From assembly GCF_019880405.1 (NCBI RefSeq), contig NZ_CP082269.1, positions 3,534,001-3,598,000 on the forward strand: a stretch of DNA of 64,000 nucleotides, written 5' to 3'. Origin of the DNA: Enterobacter sp. C2. GTDB taxonomy: Bacteria > Pseudomonadota > Gammaproteobacteria > Enterobacterales > Enterobacteriaceae. Within the stretch, counting starts at the first letter, position 1. Every line of letters begins with the position of its first letter. The position numbers and the translations under genes are program-made. Below the pieces are notes generated by a model. The model was not told where the DNA came from, made no database searches, and was given only the letters and a program-made list of their open reading frames with translations. Below, piece after piece: positions 1 through 10,003 of the stretch.

Positions 1-635
1 AGATCCTGGTGATCCAGCGCTTTGTCGGCGTCGTCGACCACAATCTCAAAGCCGAAGGTTTCCGCGCGGGTGCGCACCACGTCCAGAGTCTGCGGATGCA
101 CGTCGGCGGCAACAAAGAAGCGGTTTGCCCCTTTCAGCTTGCTCACGCGTTTGGCCATCGCCATCGCTTCGGCTCCTGCGGTTGCTTCATCAAGCAGCGA
201 CGCGGAGGCGATATCGAGACCGGTGAGATCCAGCGTGACCTGCTGGAAGTTGAGCAGTGCCTCAAGGCGGCCCTGAGAGACTTCCGGCTGATAAGGGGTA
301 TAGGCGGTGTACCAGCCCGGGTTTTCCAGCATATTGCGCAGGATCACCGGCGGCAGCTGCACGGCGGTGTAGCCCATGCCGATGTAAGACTTAAAGCGCT
401 TGTTGCGCGCAGCGATGGCTTTCAGCTCGGCCAGCGCGGCAAACTCCGTGGTCGCTTCGCCAATCTGCGGCGGCGTTGCCAGCTGAATGTCCTGCGGGAC
501 AATCTGGCCAATCAGGGCGTTAAGTGAATCTGCGCCAACGGTTTTCAGCATCTCTTGCTGCTGAGCAGCGTCCGGCCCGATGTGGCGATCGATAAAAGCG
601 TCGCGGTGTTCAAGCTGGCTTAAAGTCTGGGTCAT
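1..635 (-). CDS. gcvP: Glycine dehydrogenase (decarboxylating), P-protein, N-terminal part
   Basis: The PLP-dependent P-protein decarboxylates glycine and passes the aminomethyl group to the lipoyl arm of GcvH in the cytoplasmic glycine cleavage system. Only about 211 N-terminal codons are inside the window; the gene runs off the left edge, so the PLP lysine is not visible. The start [14 protein letters not shown] at 635 matches the E. coli protein start, and the frame stays open to the edge. It is the last gene of gcvT-gcvH-gcvP, but about 170 bases containing an ERIC repeat separate it from gcvH. No internal stops are seen. Confidence 0.96.
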   Translation of the reverse strand, partial: MTQTLSQLEHRDAFIDRHIGPDAAQQQEMLKTVGADSLNALIGQIVPQDIQLATPPQIGEATTEFAALAELKAIAARNKRFKSYIGMGYTAVQLPPVILRNMLENPGWYTAYTPYQPEVSQGRLEALLNFQQVTLDLTGLDIASASLLDEATAGAEAMAMAKRVSKLKGANRFFVAADVHPQTLDVVRTRAETFGFEIVVDDADKALDHQD

Positions 636-683
636 GAGCGATGGTTCCTGAAACGTGCGGTGAATCGTGGTTGTTCTTTCTCA

Positions 684-803
684 CATACGCAAAATAATTC
701 GCGTTGCAGGAAGGCGGCGACGCAGTGAATCCTCAGGAGCTTACATAAGTAAGTGACTGGGGTGAGCGAGGAAGCCAACACACCTGCAACGTGAAGTATG
801 AAG
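684..803. repeat. ERIC (enterobacterial repetitive intergenic consensus) element
   Basis: The sequence at 747-768 matches the conserved ERIC core targeted by the ERIC2 primer exactly, and 725-746 matches the complement of the ERIC1R primer target with one difference. The ends are imperfect inverted copies around GTTGCAGG (703-710) and CCTGCAAC (783-790), so the whole unit can fold as a long hairpin. It fills the gcvH-gcvP gap inside the operon, so it should be transcribed. The outer boundaries are approximate. Confidence 0.92.
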
Positions 804-807
804 CGTA

Positions 808-1197
808 TTACTCGTCTTCTAGCAGAGATTCGTATGCGGTCGCGTCCAGCAGGGCTTCAACCTCTGCTTCGTCGCTGGCCTTGATTTTAAAGATCCAGCC
901 GCCAGCGTATGGCTCGCTGTTGACCAGCTCTGGATTGTCGCTGAGCGCGTCGTTGACTGCCACGATCTCGCCGCTCACCGGTGCATAGATATCAGAGGCC
1001 GCCTTAACGGATTCTGCAACAGCACAGTCATCGCCCGCGCTGACGGTAGCGCCCACGTCCGGCAGGTCAACGAACACCATATCGCCCAGCAGCTCCTGCG
1101 CATGTTCAGTGATGCCAACGGTGTAGGAGCCGTCTGCCTCTTTGCGCAGCCATTCGTGTTCTTTACTGTATTTCAGGTCGCCAGGTACATTGCTCAT
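808..1197 (-). CDS. gcvH: Glycine cleavage system H protein
   Basis: GcvH is the small lipoylated carrier that shuttles the aminomethyl group between the P, T and L proteins. At 129 residues it is the usual family length. The lipoyl-lysine motif [12 protein letters not shown] lies in the middle of the protein, within the typical hybrid beta-barrel. It is transcribed after gcvT with a 25-base gap, and is followed by the ERIC element and then gcvP. The start [16 protein letters not shown] matches the E. coli protein. Confidence 0.98.
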   Translation of the reverse strand: MSNVPGDLKYSKEHEWLRKEADGSYTVGITEHAQELLGDMVFVDLPDVGATVSAGDDCAVAESVKAASDIYAPVSGEIVAVNDALSDNPELVNSEPYAGGWIFKIKASDEAEVEALLDATAYESLLEDE

Positions 1198-1222
1198 TCA
1201 CATTTCTCCACGATAGATTAGG

Positions 1223-2317
1223 TTACGCGACGGCTTTGCCAGCGCGCACAAAAACAGGTTTCGTTACCTTCACCGGCATTTCACGGTTGCGGATCTGCAC
1301 GATAGCCGTGTCGCCAATCCCGGCCGGTACGCGGGCCAGCGCGATGCTGTAGCCCAGCGTCGGCGAGAAGGTGCCGCTGGTGATAATGCCTTCCTGCGAG
1401 TTGCCGCTGGCATCGGTGAAACGCACCGGCAGTTCGTTACGCAGGACGCCTTTTTCAGTCATGATCAGGCCAACCAGCTGCTCGGTGCCTCTTTCACGCT
1501 GTAGTTCCAGCGCTTCGCGGCCAATAAAATCACGATCGGCAGGCTCCCAGGCAATGGTCCAGCCCATGTTCGCCGCCAGCGGCGAAACGCCTTCGTCCAT
1601 CTCCTGACCATAGAGGTTCATACCCGCCTCCAGACGCAGCGTGTCGCGCGCGCCCAGGCCGCAGGGCTTCACGCCTGCGCCAACCAGCGCCTGCCAGAAC
1701 TCCGCTGCCTGCTCACTCGGCAGCGCAATCTCATAGCCCGCTTCACCGGTGTAGCCGGTGGTAGCGATAAACCAGCCGTCCGACTCCACGCCAAAGAAGG
1801 GCTTCATGCTTGCCACGGCCTGACGTTGGGTATCGGTAAACAGGCCTGCCGCTTTCGCCTGGGCGTTCGGCCCCTGAACGGCGATCAGCGCCAGATCGTC
1901 ACGGACAGTAATCTCGATATCAAAGGGAGCCGCGTGCTGGGTGATCCAGGCGAGATCTTTTTCACGGGTGGCAGAGTTCACCACGAGGCGGAAATGATCT
2001 TCGGTAAAGAAGTAGACGATCAGATCGTCAATAACGCCGCCGGAGGCATTGAGCATACCGCTGTAGAGCGCCTTGCCCGGCTGGGTCAGTTTAGCAACGT
2101 CGTTGGCCAGCAGATGGCGGAGAAATGCCCGGCAGAGGCTGCCGCGCAGATCGACGATGGTCATATGCGAGACATCAAACATACCGGCATCGGTACGCAC
2201 CGCGTGGTGCTCATCGAGCTGCGAGCCGTAGTGCAGGGGCATCATCCAGCCGTGGAAATCCACCATGCGGGCACCGCACAGCGTGTGTTGTTCGTATAAA
2301 GGGGTTTGCTGAGCCAT
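1223..2317 (-). CDS. gcvT: Glycine cleavage system T protein (aminomethyltransferase)
   Basis: GcvT releases ammonia from the aminomethyl-lipoyl arm of GcvH and transfers the one-carbon unit to tetrahydrofolate, giving 5,10-methylene-THF. The 364-residue protein starting [11 protein letters not shown] has the E. coli length. An in-frame upstream extension to 2467 is open but unlike any GcvT and contains the promoter region, so I chose the internal ATG at 2317. This is the first gene of the gcvTHP operon. A PurR-like operator lies about 80-95 bases upstream. Confidence 0.97.
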   Translation of the reverse strand: MAQQTPLYEQHTLCGARMVDFHGWMMPLHYGSQLDEHHAVRTDAGMFDVSHMTIVDLRGSLCRAFLRHLLANDVAKLTQPGKALYSGMLNASGGVIDDLIVYFFTEDHFRLVVNSATREKDLAWITQHAAPFDIEITVRDDLALIAVQGPNAQAKAAGLFTDTQRQAVASMKPFFGVESDGWFIATTGYTGEAGYEIALPSEQAAEFWQALVGAGVKPCGLGARDTLRLEAGMNLYGQEMDEGVSPLAANMGWTIAWEPADRDFIGREALELQRERGTEQLVGLIMTEKGVLRNELPVRFTDASGNSQEGIITSGTFSPTLGYSIALARVPAGIGDTAIVQIRNREMPVKVTKPVFVRAGKAVA

Positions 2318-2394
2318 CTTTTCCTCATTGAATAAGCGGGGCCAGGATAAATAAGGCGAAGTCGTAAGCACGTAAGCCTCGGTTCCAGACGGCG

Positions 2395-2410
2395 ACGCAA
2401 ACGTTACCTT
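2395..2410. promoter_or_regulatory. Candidate PurR operator of gcvTHP
   Basis: ACGCAAACGTTACCTT fits the PurR consensus (ACGCAAACGTTTNCNT) with one mismatch in the core. It lies 78-93 bases upstream of the gcvT start. PurR repression of gcv is established in E. coli, where the site overlaps the transcription start. The rest of the 2318-2725 gap is AT-rich upstream DNA; GcvA and Lrp sites are expected there but I cannot point to them. Confidence 0.6.
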
Positions 2411-2689
2411 TCGCCTGAACTTATCATCGAACAGCGGGCATAACCATAAGCAAAAATGTTCCATCACATTAGCTTATGACCTAAAACACTGAAGCAGGCG
2501 GCAGGATATTACACTGGCACAGGCCGGTGAGTTTGCGATAAACATCATAAAACAGACGATGAAGACCCGATAAGCCAGCGTATTACGCGGCAAAGCGCGC
2601 AGATTTCAAGATGGGGAAATTTTGGGAGATGAGAAAAACTAATCCGAAAACCGGGGTGAAATTAGAATATTTCAAATGAGAGAACGCGT

Positions 2690-2711
2690 CCCTCTCCAGG
2701 CTCGGAGAGGG
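2690..2711 (-). terminator. Hairpin downstream of ubiI (possible terminator)
   Basis: CCCTCTCC and GGAGAGGG form a perfect 8-bp stem with a 6-base loop, 15 bases beyond the ubiI stop. There is no clear U-run on the minus strand, so the termination role is weakly supported. Confidence 0.45.
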
Positions 2712-2725
2712 AAAGTGTGATCGAG

Positions 2726-3928
2726 TTAACGTAACCACTCGGGCAGATCGTTCAGGCCCATCGCCTGGCGAATAAGCTGCGGCTTAACCCCCGGCAGCGT
2801 GTCGGCCAGCTTTAGGCCGAGATCGCGCAGCAGCTTTTTCGCCGGGTGCGTACCGGCAAACAGCTCGCGAAAGCCCTGCATACTCGCCAGCATCACGCCG
2901 GCGCTGTGTTTACGGCTGCGCTCATAGCGGCGCAGGTAGAGATGCTGACCGATATCTTTGCCTGCGCCGTGCAGGCGTTTCAGCTCGTTGACCAACTCGG
3001 CGGCATCCATAAAGCCAAGGTTTACCCCCTGCCCCGCCAGCGGATGGATGGTGTGCGCGGCATCGCCCACCAGCGCCAGCCGGTGTGCGGCAAACTGGCG
3101 TGCATAGCGCCCCGTCAGCGGAAACACCAGCCGCTCGCTCTCAACGTGGCAAAGGCCAAGGCGGTTATCGAACGCCATGTCCAGCGCCTGGTTGAAGGCC
3201 TCCTCTGTCGCCTCCTGCATGCTTGCCGCCTCCAGCGGCGGCAACGACCAGACAATGGAGCAGAGATGCGGATCGCTCAGCGGCAGGAAGGCCAGGATGC
3301 CGTCGCCGTGGAAGACCTGACGTGCCACCGCCTCGTGAGGCTCATCGGTGCGGATAGTGGCAACCAGCGCATGATGCCGGTAATCCCATGAGGTAAGCGC
3401 AATATCGGCTTTTTCACGCAGCCAGGAGTTAGCCCCGTCCGCGCCAACCACCAGCCGTGCCGTCAGCATGCCGCCATCTTTCAGGGTTAAAAAGGCTTCA
3501 TTTTCACCCCAGGCGACCTGTTGTACGCCAGCGGGTGCCATAAGCGTAACATCCTGACACTGCTGCGCTCTCTGCCACAGCGCCTGATGGATCACATCGT
3601 TCTCAATAATATGGCCCAGGTGGCTATAGCCCATGCTGCGGTCGTCAAAAGCGATGCGTCCAAAGCTGTCTTTGTCCCACACTTCCATACCGTGATAGCA
3701 GCTTGCGCGGTTCGCCACGATAGATGACCAGACGCCAAGACGCGTCAGCAGCTTTTCACTGGCGGCGTTGATGGCCGAAACACGAAGCGCAGGCGGCGCA
3801 CTCTCCGGCAGCGGCTGAGGCGGGTTTTGCTCCAGCACCGCTACGCGCAGGCCGCTCCCCTGCAATCCGCAGGCTACCGCCAGACCAACCATACCGCCGC
3901 CGACAATTGCTACATCTACACTTTGCAA
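2726..3928 (-). CDS. ubiI: Ubiquinone C5-hydroxylase UbiI (VisC), FAD monooxygenase
   Basis: UbiI is a FAD-dependent aromatic hydroxylase that adds the C5 oxygen in aerobic ubiquinone synthesis, working in the soluble Ubi complex. The 400-residue protein begins with the dinucleotide-binding motif VAIVGGGMVGLAVACGL and has the second FAD motif LVGDAAHTIHPLAGQGVNLG near residue 290-310, both standard for the UbiH/UbiI family. It lies 25 bases after ubiH in the same direction, continuing the pepP-ubiH-ubiI operon. Paralogy with UbiH is obvious, but position and N-terminus match E. coli UbiI. Confidence 0.96.
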   Translation of the reverse strand: MQSVDVAIVGGGMVGLAVACGLQGSGLRVAVLEQNPPQPLPESAPPALRVSAINAASEKLLTRLGVWSSIVANRASCYHGMEVWDKDSFGRIAFDDRSMGYSHLGHIIENDVIHQALWQRAQQCQDVTLMAPAGVQQVAWGENEAFLTLKDGGMLTARLVVGADGANSWLREKADIALTSWDYRHHALVATIRTDEPHEAVARQVFHGDGILAFLPLSDPHLCSIVWSLPPLEAASMQEATEEAFNQALDMAFDNRLGLCHVESERLVFPLTGRYARQFAAHRLALVGDAAHTIHPLAGQGVNLGFMDAAELVNELKRLHGAGKDIGQHLYLRRYERSRKHSAGVMLASMQGFRELFAGTHPAKKLLRDLGLKLADTLPGVKPQLIRQAMGLNDLPEWLR

Positions 3929-3953
3929 AATACGCTCCTAAAACTACGGCCTG

Positions 3954-5132
3954 TTATTGTGCGACCCATCCAAGGGTTCGCTGCGCCAGCACGTCGCGTG
4001 CCGGGGTAAAAAGTTCCATTGCCATCAGGCCGGCGTTGCGACCCGCAACCAGCGGTGACCAGCGGTTAGCAAACAGCTGCACCAGCCCGTCGGTAACGCC
4101 GATTGTCGCCTCTTTGTCACTCTGGCGGCGCTGCTGATAGCCGCGCAGCACCCGATAAGCCCCAATGTCGCTGTTCTCTGCCCGCGCTTCGGCCAGCGTC
4201 TCGGCCAGGCTCATCACATCGCGCATGCCGAGGTTGAACCCCTGCCCGGCGATAGGGTGCAGCGTCTGGGCAGCGTTGCCCACCAGCACCACACGGTGCG
4301 ATACCGGCGATGAAGCGGTGGTTAACGTCAGCGGATAGGCATTGCGGGTGCCCGCGTGGACAATGCGCCCAAGCCGCCAGCCAAACGCGCTTTGTAGCTC
4401 GTGGCAGAAGCGTTCATCGGACCAGGCCATCACCTCATCGCGCTTCTCCAGTGGATGACACCAGACCAGCGAGTAGCGCCCCTGCGACATAGGCAGCAGC
4501 GCCAGCGGGCCATGCTCGGTGAAGCGCTCGAAGGCTCTCCCCTGGCCGGCAAGCGAGGTAGTCACGTTGGCGATCAGCGCCACCTGATGATACGGCGTCT
4601 GCTGCCAGCCGATACCGCACTGCGCTGCCAGCGCCGAGCGGGAACCGTCCGCCGCCACTAGCAGGCTTCCCTGCAGCGTTTTACCGCTCTCCAGGGTCAC
4701 GCTGACGCCCTCTTCGCTGCGGGTAAAGTCGTTGACCCGGTCAGGACAGTGCAGCGTGACGCCGGAGGCGCGGCGTAGCAGCGAAAATAGCCGCTGCCCC
4801 ACCTCGTGCAGCTCTACAACGTGCCCGAGCGCGTCGACGCGATAGTCCTGTGCTTCCAGCGTCACGAAGCCCGCATGACCGCGATCGCTTACGTGAACAC
4901 TGGTGATGGGCGTGGCGCACTGGGCAATATGCTGCCAGATGCCGAGCCGCGCCAGATGCTGGCAGGTGCCTTCGGCCAGCGCAATGGCACGCGCATCAAA
5001 GCCAGGATGCGCCTGCTCTTCCGGAGCCGTGGCTTCGATAAGGTGCACCGGCAGCGTGCCGTGCGTCAGGCGCGAAATGGCCAGCGCAAGCGTAGCGCCG
5101 GTCATCCCGCCGCCGACGATTATTACGCTCAT
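3954..5132 (-). CDS. ubiH: 2-octaprenyl-6-methoxyphenol hydroxylase UbiH
   Basis: UbiH is the FAD monooxygenase for the C1 hydroxylation of ubiquinone synthesis. The 392-residue protein starts MSVIIVGGGMTGATLALAIS (GxGxxG nucleotide fold) and carries the family motif VLVGNAAQTLHPIAGQGFNL. Its start codon overlaps the end of pepP by 4 bases (ATGA-type overlap), indicating translational coupling within ygfB-pepP-ubiH-ubiI. Confidence 0.97.
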   Translation of the reverse strand: MSVIIVGGGMTGATLALAISRLTHGTLPVHLIEATAPEEQAHPGFDARAIALAEGTCQHLARLGIWQHIAQCATPITSVHVSDRGHAGFVTLEAQDYRVDALGHVVELHEVGQRLFSLLRRASGVTLHCPDRVNDFTRSEEGVSVTLESGKTLQGSLLVAADGSRSALAAQCGIGWQQTPYHQVALIANVTTSLAGQGRAFERFTEHGPLALLPMSQGRYSLVWCHPLEKRDEVMAWSDERFCHELQSAFGWRLGRIVHAGTRNAYPLTLTTASSPVSHRVVLVGNAAQTLHPIAGQGFNLGMRDVMSLAETLAEARAENSDIGAYRVLRGYQQRRQSDKEATIGVTDGLVQLFANRWSPLVAGRNAGLMAMELFTPARDVLAQRTLGWVAQ

Positions 5133-6445
5133 GAATGCTTCGCCGCCGCCATCAGCGCCTCGATCTCATCGGCCTTCTTCACTACGCTGGCGGTCAGGTT
5201 CTCGTTGCCGTTTTCGGTGATGAGGATGTCATCTTCGATGCGGATCCCAATGCCACGATACTGGGGCGGCACGTCGGCATCCGGAGCGATATAGAGCCCC
5301 GGTTCGACGGTCAGCACCATGCCCGGCTCAAGCGTGCGCGAGCGGTCAGGCCCGTAGACGCCGACGTCATGAACGTCCAGCCCCAGCCAGTGGCTCAGAC
5401 CGTGCATGAAGAAGGCGCGGTGGGCGTTATCGGCCAGCAGCTGGTCAACGTCACCTTTCAGGATATCGAGCTTCACCAGCCCGGTAATCATGATCCGCAC
5501 AACGTCGCTGGTAACGTCTTGAATGGAGGTGCCCGGACGGAACAGGGTCAGCGCGGCGTCGAGCGAGGCCAGCACGATGTCATAGATCTCGCGCTGGGCC
5601 GGGGTAAACTTGCCGTTAATCGGGAAGGTACGGGTAATATCCCCCGCGTAGCCCCGATACTCGCACCCGGCATCGATCAGCACCAGCTCACCGTCGCGCA
5701 GCTCGCTTTCGTTCTCGGTGTAGTGCAGGATGCAGCCGTTTTCCCCACCGCCAACAATGGTGTTATACGACGCAAAGCGCGCCCCGTGGCGGTTGAACTC
5801 GTGCAGGATCTCGCCTTCGAGCTGGTATTCGAACATGCCCGGACGGCAGGCCTGCATCGCCCGCGTGTGGGCCAGCGCGCTGATCTCACCTGCGCGGCGC
5901 AGGACATCAATCTCTTCCGGGGATTTAAACAGCCGCATCTCATGGACAATGGGCCGCCAGTCAGTTATCGAGGCGGGCGCGGTGAGATTCTGCCGGGACC
6001 CTTTGCGCAGCTTGTCCAGCGCGGTGAAGAGGATCGCATCCGCATAGCTATATTCGCCCTGCGCGTGGTAGACCACGTCGAGTCCGTTAAGCAGCTGGTA
6101 GAGCTGCTCGTCGATTTCACTGAACGCCAGCGCCCGATCCACGCCCAGCTTCTCCGGCGCGGCCTCCTGGCCCAGCCGACGGCCAAACCAGATCTCTGCA
6201 GTTTTATCCCGCAGGCGGTTAAACAGTACGCTGTGATTGTGGGTGTCATCGCTCTTGATCAGCACCAGCACCGCTTCGGGCTCGTTAAAGCCGGTGAAGT
6301 ACCAGAAGTCGCTGTTTTGACGGTAGGGATATTCACTATCGGCGCTGCGGGTCGCCTCCGGAGCGGAGAAGATCAGCGCCGCGCTGGCCGGGGCCATCTG
6401 CGCAAGCAGCGCCTGGCGGCGGCGAAGAAACTCAGACTGGGTCAT
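5129..6445 (-). CDS. pepP: Xaa-Pro aminopeptidase (aminopeptidase P II)
   Basis: PepP removes N-terminal residues that precede proline; it is a cytoplasmic di-manganese M24 'pita-bread' peptidase. At 438 residues it is close to the 441 of E. coli. Visible metal-site regions are LIDAGCEYRGYAGDITRTFP (two Asp), the HGLSHWLGLDVHD histidine block, VEPGLYI (Glu) and IGIRIEDD (Glu), in the expected order. It sits 31 bases after ygfB and overlaps ubiH. No odd features. Confidence 0.97.
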   Translation of the reverse strand: MTQSEFLRRRQALLAQMAPASAALIFSAPEATRSADSEYPYRQNSDFWYFTGFNEPEAVLVLIKSDDTHNHSVLFNRLRDKTAEIWFGRRLGQEAAPEKLGVDRALAFSEIDEQLYQLLNGLDVVYHAQGEYSYADAILFTALDKLRKGSRQNLTAPASITDWRPIVHEMRLFKSPEEIDVLRRAGEISALAHTRAMQACRPGMFEYQLEGEILHEFNRHGARFASYNTIVGGGENGCILHYTENESELRDGELVLIDAGCEYRGYAGDITRTFPINGKFTPAQREIYDIVLASLDAALTLFRPGTSIQDVTSDVVRIMITGLVKLDILKGDVDQLLADNAHRAFFMHGLSHWLGLDVHDVGVYGPDRSRTLEPGMVLTVEPGLYIAPDADVPPQYRGIGIRIEDDILITENGNENLTASVVKKADEIEALMAAAKHS

Positions 6446-6476
6446 GACACCTCCTTTTTAGCATTCAGTACGACGC

Positions 6477-7055
6477 TTAATGTAGCGTTGGCTTACGCAC
6501 TTCCGGTGCGGTCGGCTGTGGACGAGTAAACGTATCATGGCAGAGCAGCGCCGCCACGCGGACGTACTCCACGATCTCTTCGAGTGACATCTCCAGCTCT
6601 TCCTGGTCTTCGTCCTCCTCGTAGCCCAGCTGCGCGATGTTGCGCAGATCGTCGATGGCCTCGCCGGTATCACCGGTGACCTTATCGAGCTTCGGCTGCG
6701 TGACGCCCAGCCCCAGCAGGAAGTGGTTCACCCAGCCCGCCATGGCGTCGGCCCGGTCAAACACGCTGACCTCATCGCCGTCCGGCAGAAAGAGCTGGAA
6801 CTGGAAGCCATCGTCTTCCAGTGCGTCGCTGGTGGCGGCGTGCATCTTACGCAGCGCCTCGGCCAGCTCATGGCCAAACGCCAGACCTTCGTTGGTGAGA
6901 TCGTGTAACAGCGGCTGCCACGAGCTGTCGTTATTGCCGCCGCAAAGCATCCCGCCGATCAGACCGTGCATCTCGGCTGGCGTTAAGCCAACACCCTGTT
7001 GGGTGAGTAACTGGTTCAATTCATTGTAACCAGGCATTTCGTTCTGTATTGACAT
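6477..7055 (-). CDS. ygfB: UPF0149 family protein YgfB
   Basis: This is an all-helical UPF0149 protein of unsettled biochemical function, a conserved companion of pepP. The 192-residue protein starting [15 protein letters not shown] aligns end to end with E. coli YgfB, including the acidic segment [15 protein letters not shown] and the C-terminus EVRKPTLH. Fifteen extra in-frame residues upstream are not family-like, so I start at 7055. It is divergent from zapA. Confidence 0.95.
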   Translation of the reverse strand: MSIQNEMPGYNELNQLLTQQGVGLTPAEMHGLIGGMLCGGNNDSSWQPLLHDLTNEGLAFGHELAEALRKMHAATSDALEDDGFQFQLFLPDGDEVSVFDRADAMAGWVNHFLLGLGVTQPKLDKVTGDTGEAIDDLRNIAQLGYEEDEDQEELEMSLEEIVEYVRVAALLCHDTFTRPQPTAPEVRKPTLH

Positions 7056-7290
7056 GCGCATTCGTCGTCGTTGGGAGAAAGATTCATGGTATGCTACCAC
7101 TTTGGACCCTGGTGATATAGCCGTCAGCTTTCGCCAAACATGCGTTTGCGACCTTTACGTATAGGTTTCTTTTTACGGCTATGTTAAGAGAATAGGCTAA
7201 GAGTTCAGGTTATGAGAATCTGCTTGAATCCTCTAACCAGGGTAGCTATAGTGTCGCCCCTTCGCAGCCAGGACTCGGTTGCCAAGGTAG

Positions 7291-7647
<357 letters not shown>

Positions 7648-7689
7648 CACTTCAATGTCGACTATGGTAGAGTGACAGTGAAGAAAAAA

Positions 7690-7872
7690 TTTCTCTGAGA
7701 TGTTCGCAAGTGGGCCAGTCCCCTGAGCCGATATTTCATACCACAAGAATGTGGCGCTCCATGGTTGGTGAGCATGCTCGGTTCGTCCGAGAAGCCTTAA
7801 AACTATGACGACATATTCACCTTGAACCAAGGGTTCAAGGGTTACAGCCTGCGGCGGCATCTCGGAGATTCC
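7690..7872 (+). ncRNA. ssrS: 6S RNA
   Basis: 6S RNA mimics an open promoter and sequesters sigma-70 RNA polymerase in stationary phase. From ATTTCTCTGAGATGTTCGCA to CATCTCGGAGATTCC the sequence is nearly identical to E. coli 6S RNA, and the two ends pair to close the rod-shaped structure (TCTCTGAGATG with CATCTCGGAGA). The length of 183 bases agrees with the known 183-184. Co-transcription with fau, whose ATG is 20 bases downstream, is the known arrangement. Confidence 0.98.
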
Positions 7873-7891
7873 CCTTCCTCTACCTGATACC

Positions 7892-8488
7892 ATGACATCA
7901 CTCACGCTATCCGCTTCACCCCGACAGCTCATTCGCCAGCAGATCCGCCAGCGTCGCCGTGCCCTAAGCAACGACGAACAGCGTAGCTATGCCCAGCAGG
8001 CCGCTAACCGCATGATGGCGTTTCCGCCGATGGTGCTGGCTAACACCGTGGCGCTGTTTCTCTCCTTTGACGGTGAGCTTGATACCCGTCCGCTGATTGA
8101 GCAGCTCTGGCGCAGCGGCAAACGCGTCTGCCTGCCGGTTTTGCACCCCTTCAGCCCCGGCAATCTGCTGTTTCTGCACTACCATCCCGAAAGCGAACTG
8201 GTGGTAAATCATCTGAAAATTTATGAGCCGAAGCTCGATCTGCGTGACGTCACGCCGCTCGATACGCTGGACGTGTTGATCACGCCGCTGGTGGCTTTTG
8301 ACAATCAGGGACAACGGCTGGGAATGGGCGGTGGCTTTTACGATCGCACGCTACAGAAGTGGCAGCAGCATGGCTTTACGCCGGTAGGCTACGCCCATGA
8401 CTGCCAGCAGGTCGATGCTCTGCCGGTAGAAGAGTGGGATATCCCCTTGCCTGCGGTGGTAACGCCATCGCAGACATGGCAGTGGTAG
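7892..8488 (+). CDS. fau: 5-formyltetrahydrofolate cyclo-ligase
   Basis: Fau (YgfA) converts 5-formyl-THF to 5,10-methenyl-THF using ATP, linking it to the one-carbon metabolism of the nearby gcv and serA genes. The 198-residue protein shows the family motif RLGMGGGFYDRTL near residue 150 and the N-terminal basic block RQQIRQRRRAL. E. coli annotations sometimes begin at the internal methionine-containing segment; the ATG at 7892 gives the longer form common in relatives. It follows ssrS and is linked in E. coli to persister formation. Confidence 0.95.
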   Translation: MTSLTLSASPRQLIRQQIRQRRRALSNDEQRSYAQQAANRMMAFPPMVLANTVALFLSFDGELDTRPLIEQLWRSGKRVCLPVLHPFSPGNLLFLHYHPESELVVNHLKIYEPKLDLRDVTPLDTLDVLITPLVAFDNQGQRLGMGGGFYDRTLQKWQQHGFTPVGYAHDCQQVDALPVEEWDIPLPAVVTPSQTWQW

Positions 8489-8508
8489 GCCCGGCAGGCA
8501 CGCCGGGC
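8489..8508. terminator. GCCCGGC palindrome between fau and serA
   Basis: GCCCGGC (8489-8495) and GCCGGGC (8502-8508) form a perfect 7-bp stem with a 6-base loop in the 28-base gap between convergent genes. It resembles REP half-units seen elsewhere in this window and probably acts as a bidirectional terminator, though it lacks a U-run. Confidence 0.6.
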
Positions 8509-8516
8509 AACACGGA

Positions 8517-9749
8517 TCAGTAGAGCAGACGCGCGCGGATAGTTCCGGCAATGCCTTTCATGCTCTGCAGCGCCTTCTGCGCCACCTCTTCTTCCGCTTC
8601 GATATCGATCACCACATAACCCATCTGCGGTGTCGTTTGCAGATACTGGGCGGCAATGTTGACCCCCTGCTCGGCAAAGATCTGGTTGATGGCGGTCAGC
8701 ACGCCAGGGCGGTTCTCATGGATGTGCAGCAGGCGACGACCGCCGTGCAGCGGCAGTGAGACTTCCGGGAAGTTCACGGCAGAGAGCGTGGAGCCGTTGT
8801 CTGAATATTTCGCCAGCTTGCCCGCCACTTCAAGGCCGATGTTCTCCTGTGCTTCCTGCGTAGAGCCGCCGATGTGCGGGGTCAGAATGACGTTGTCGAA
8901 CTCACACAGCGGGGACTCAAACGGATCGCTGTTGGTCGCCGGTTCAGTCGGGAAGACGTCGATAGCCGCGCCGGCCAGGTGTTTGTTACGCAGCGCGTCG
9001 CACAGGGCCGGAATATCGACAACCGTGCCGCGTGCGGCGTTGATCAGCAGCGAGCCCGGCTTCATCAGCGCCAGCTCTTCGACGCCGATCATGTTCTTCG
9101 TCGAGGCGTTTTCCGGCACGTGCAGGCTCACGACGTCGCTCATGTTCAGCAGGTCAGAGAGGTGCTGAACCTGCGTCGCGTTGCCCAGCGGCAGCTTGCT
9201 TTCAATATCGTAGAAGAAGACGTGCATCCCCAGCGACTCCGCCAGAATGCCCAGCTGGGTACCGATGTGGCCGTAGCCGATAATACCGAGCTTCTTGCCA
9301 CGCGCTTCATAGGAGCCTGCGGCAAGCTTGTTCCAGACGCCACGGTGCGCCTTGGCGTTGGCTTCCGGAATACCGCGCAGCAGCAGCAGCAGCTCGCCGA
9401 TCACCAGTTCCGCCACCGAGCGGGTATTGGAGAACGGCGCGTTGAATACCGGTACGCCACGCTTAGCAGCCGCGTTGAGGTCAACCTGATTAGTGCCGAT
9501 GCAGAAGCAGCCGACGGCAACCAGCTTCTCTGCGGCAGCGAAAATCTCTTCTGTCAGATGGGTACGGGAGCGCAGGCCGATGAAATGGGCATCACGGATC
9601 GACTCTTTCAGCTGCGCGCTGTCCAGCGCACCTTTGTGGTACTCAATATTGGTGTAACCCGCTGCACGAAGGCTATCTATTGCTTTCTGATGAACGCCTT
9701 CAACCAGCAAAAACTTAATTTTGTCTTTTTCCAGTGATACTTTTGCCAT
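8517..9749 (-). CDS. serA: D-3-phosphoglycerate dehydrogenase
   Basis: SerA performs the first committed step of serine synthesis, oxidising 3-phosphoglycerate to 3-phosphohydroxypyruvate with NAD. The 410-residue protein matches E. coli length; the NAD motif GIIGYGHIGTQLG is near residue 156 and the C-terminal ACT domain (about 335-410, beginning near RRLLHIHENRPGVL) carries serine feedback inhibition. The start MAKVSLEKDKIKF was chosen over an upstream in-frame ATG because it matches the family. Product and substrate link to gcv and pgk in the same window. Confidence 0.98.
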   Translation of the reverse strand: MAKVSLEKDKIKFLLVEGVHQKAIDSLRAAGYTNIEYHKGALDSAQLKESIRDAHFIGLRSRTHLTEEIFAAAEKLVAVGCFCIGTNQVDLNAAAKRGVPVFNAPFSNTRSVAELVIGELLLLLRGIPEANAKAHRGVWNKLAAGSYEARGKKLGIIGYGHIGTQLGILAESLGMHVFFYDIESKLPLGNATQVQHLSDLLNMSDVVSLHVPENASTKNMIGVEELALMKPGSLLINAARGTVVDIPALCDALRNKHLAGAAIDVFPTEPATNSDPFESPLCEFDNVILTPHIGGSTQEAQENIGLEVAGKLAKYSDNGSTLSAVNFPEVSLPLHGGRRLLHIHENRPGVLTAINQIFAEQGVNIAAQYLQTTPQMGYVVIDIEAEEEVAQKALQSMKGIAGTIRARLLY

Positions 9750-10003
9750 TTCCCCGACCCTGTTATTTTCTAAATCAGTGTGTGTTCGCTTTAGCCAACA
9801 TATCAAAAAAAACTATTGCGGCAATATGAACGTTTGCGTCGGCGGTATGAAGAAAAGTCACGCAGTGAAGTTTGACAGAGGAAAATGCTAGCAAAGCGGC
9901 TAAACGGCAACAGGATCGTCAGTCGTTGGCTAAAAACGTGACACAAGTCACCGAATTCAGCCAGGGGAAATTTTTTCTCCGGCGAGAGCCTGTCGCCGTC
10001 AGA

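Noticed and set aside
2318-2725. Glycine riboswitch upstream of gcvT
   Set aside because: Enterobacteria regulate gcv by GcvA, GcvB, Lrp and PurR; I see no tandem glycine aptamer core here.
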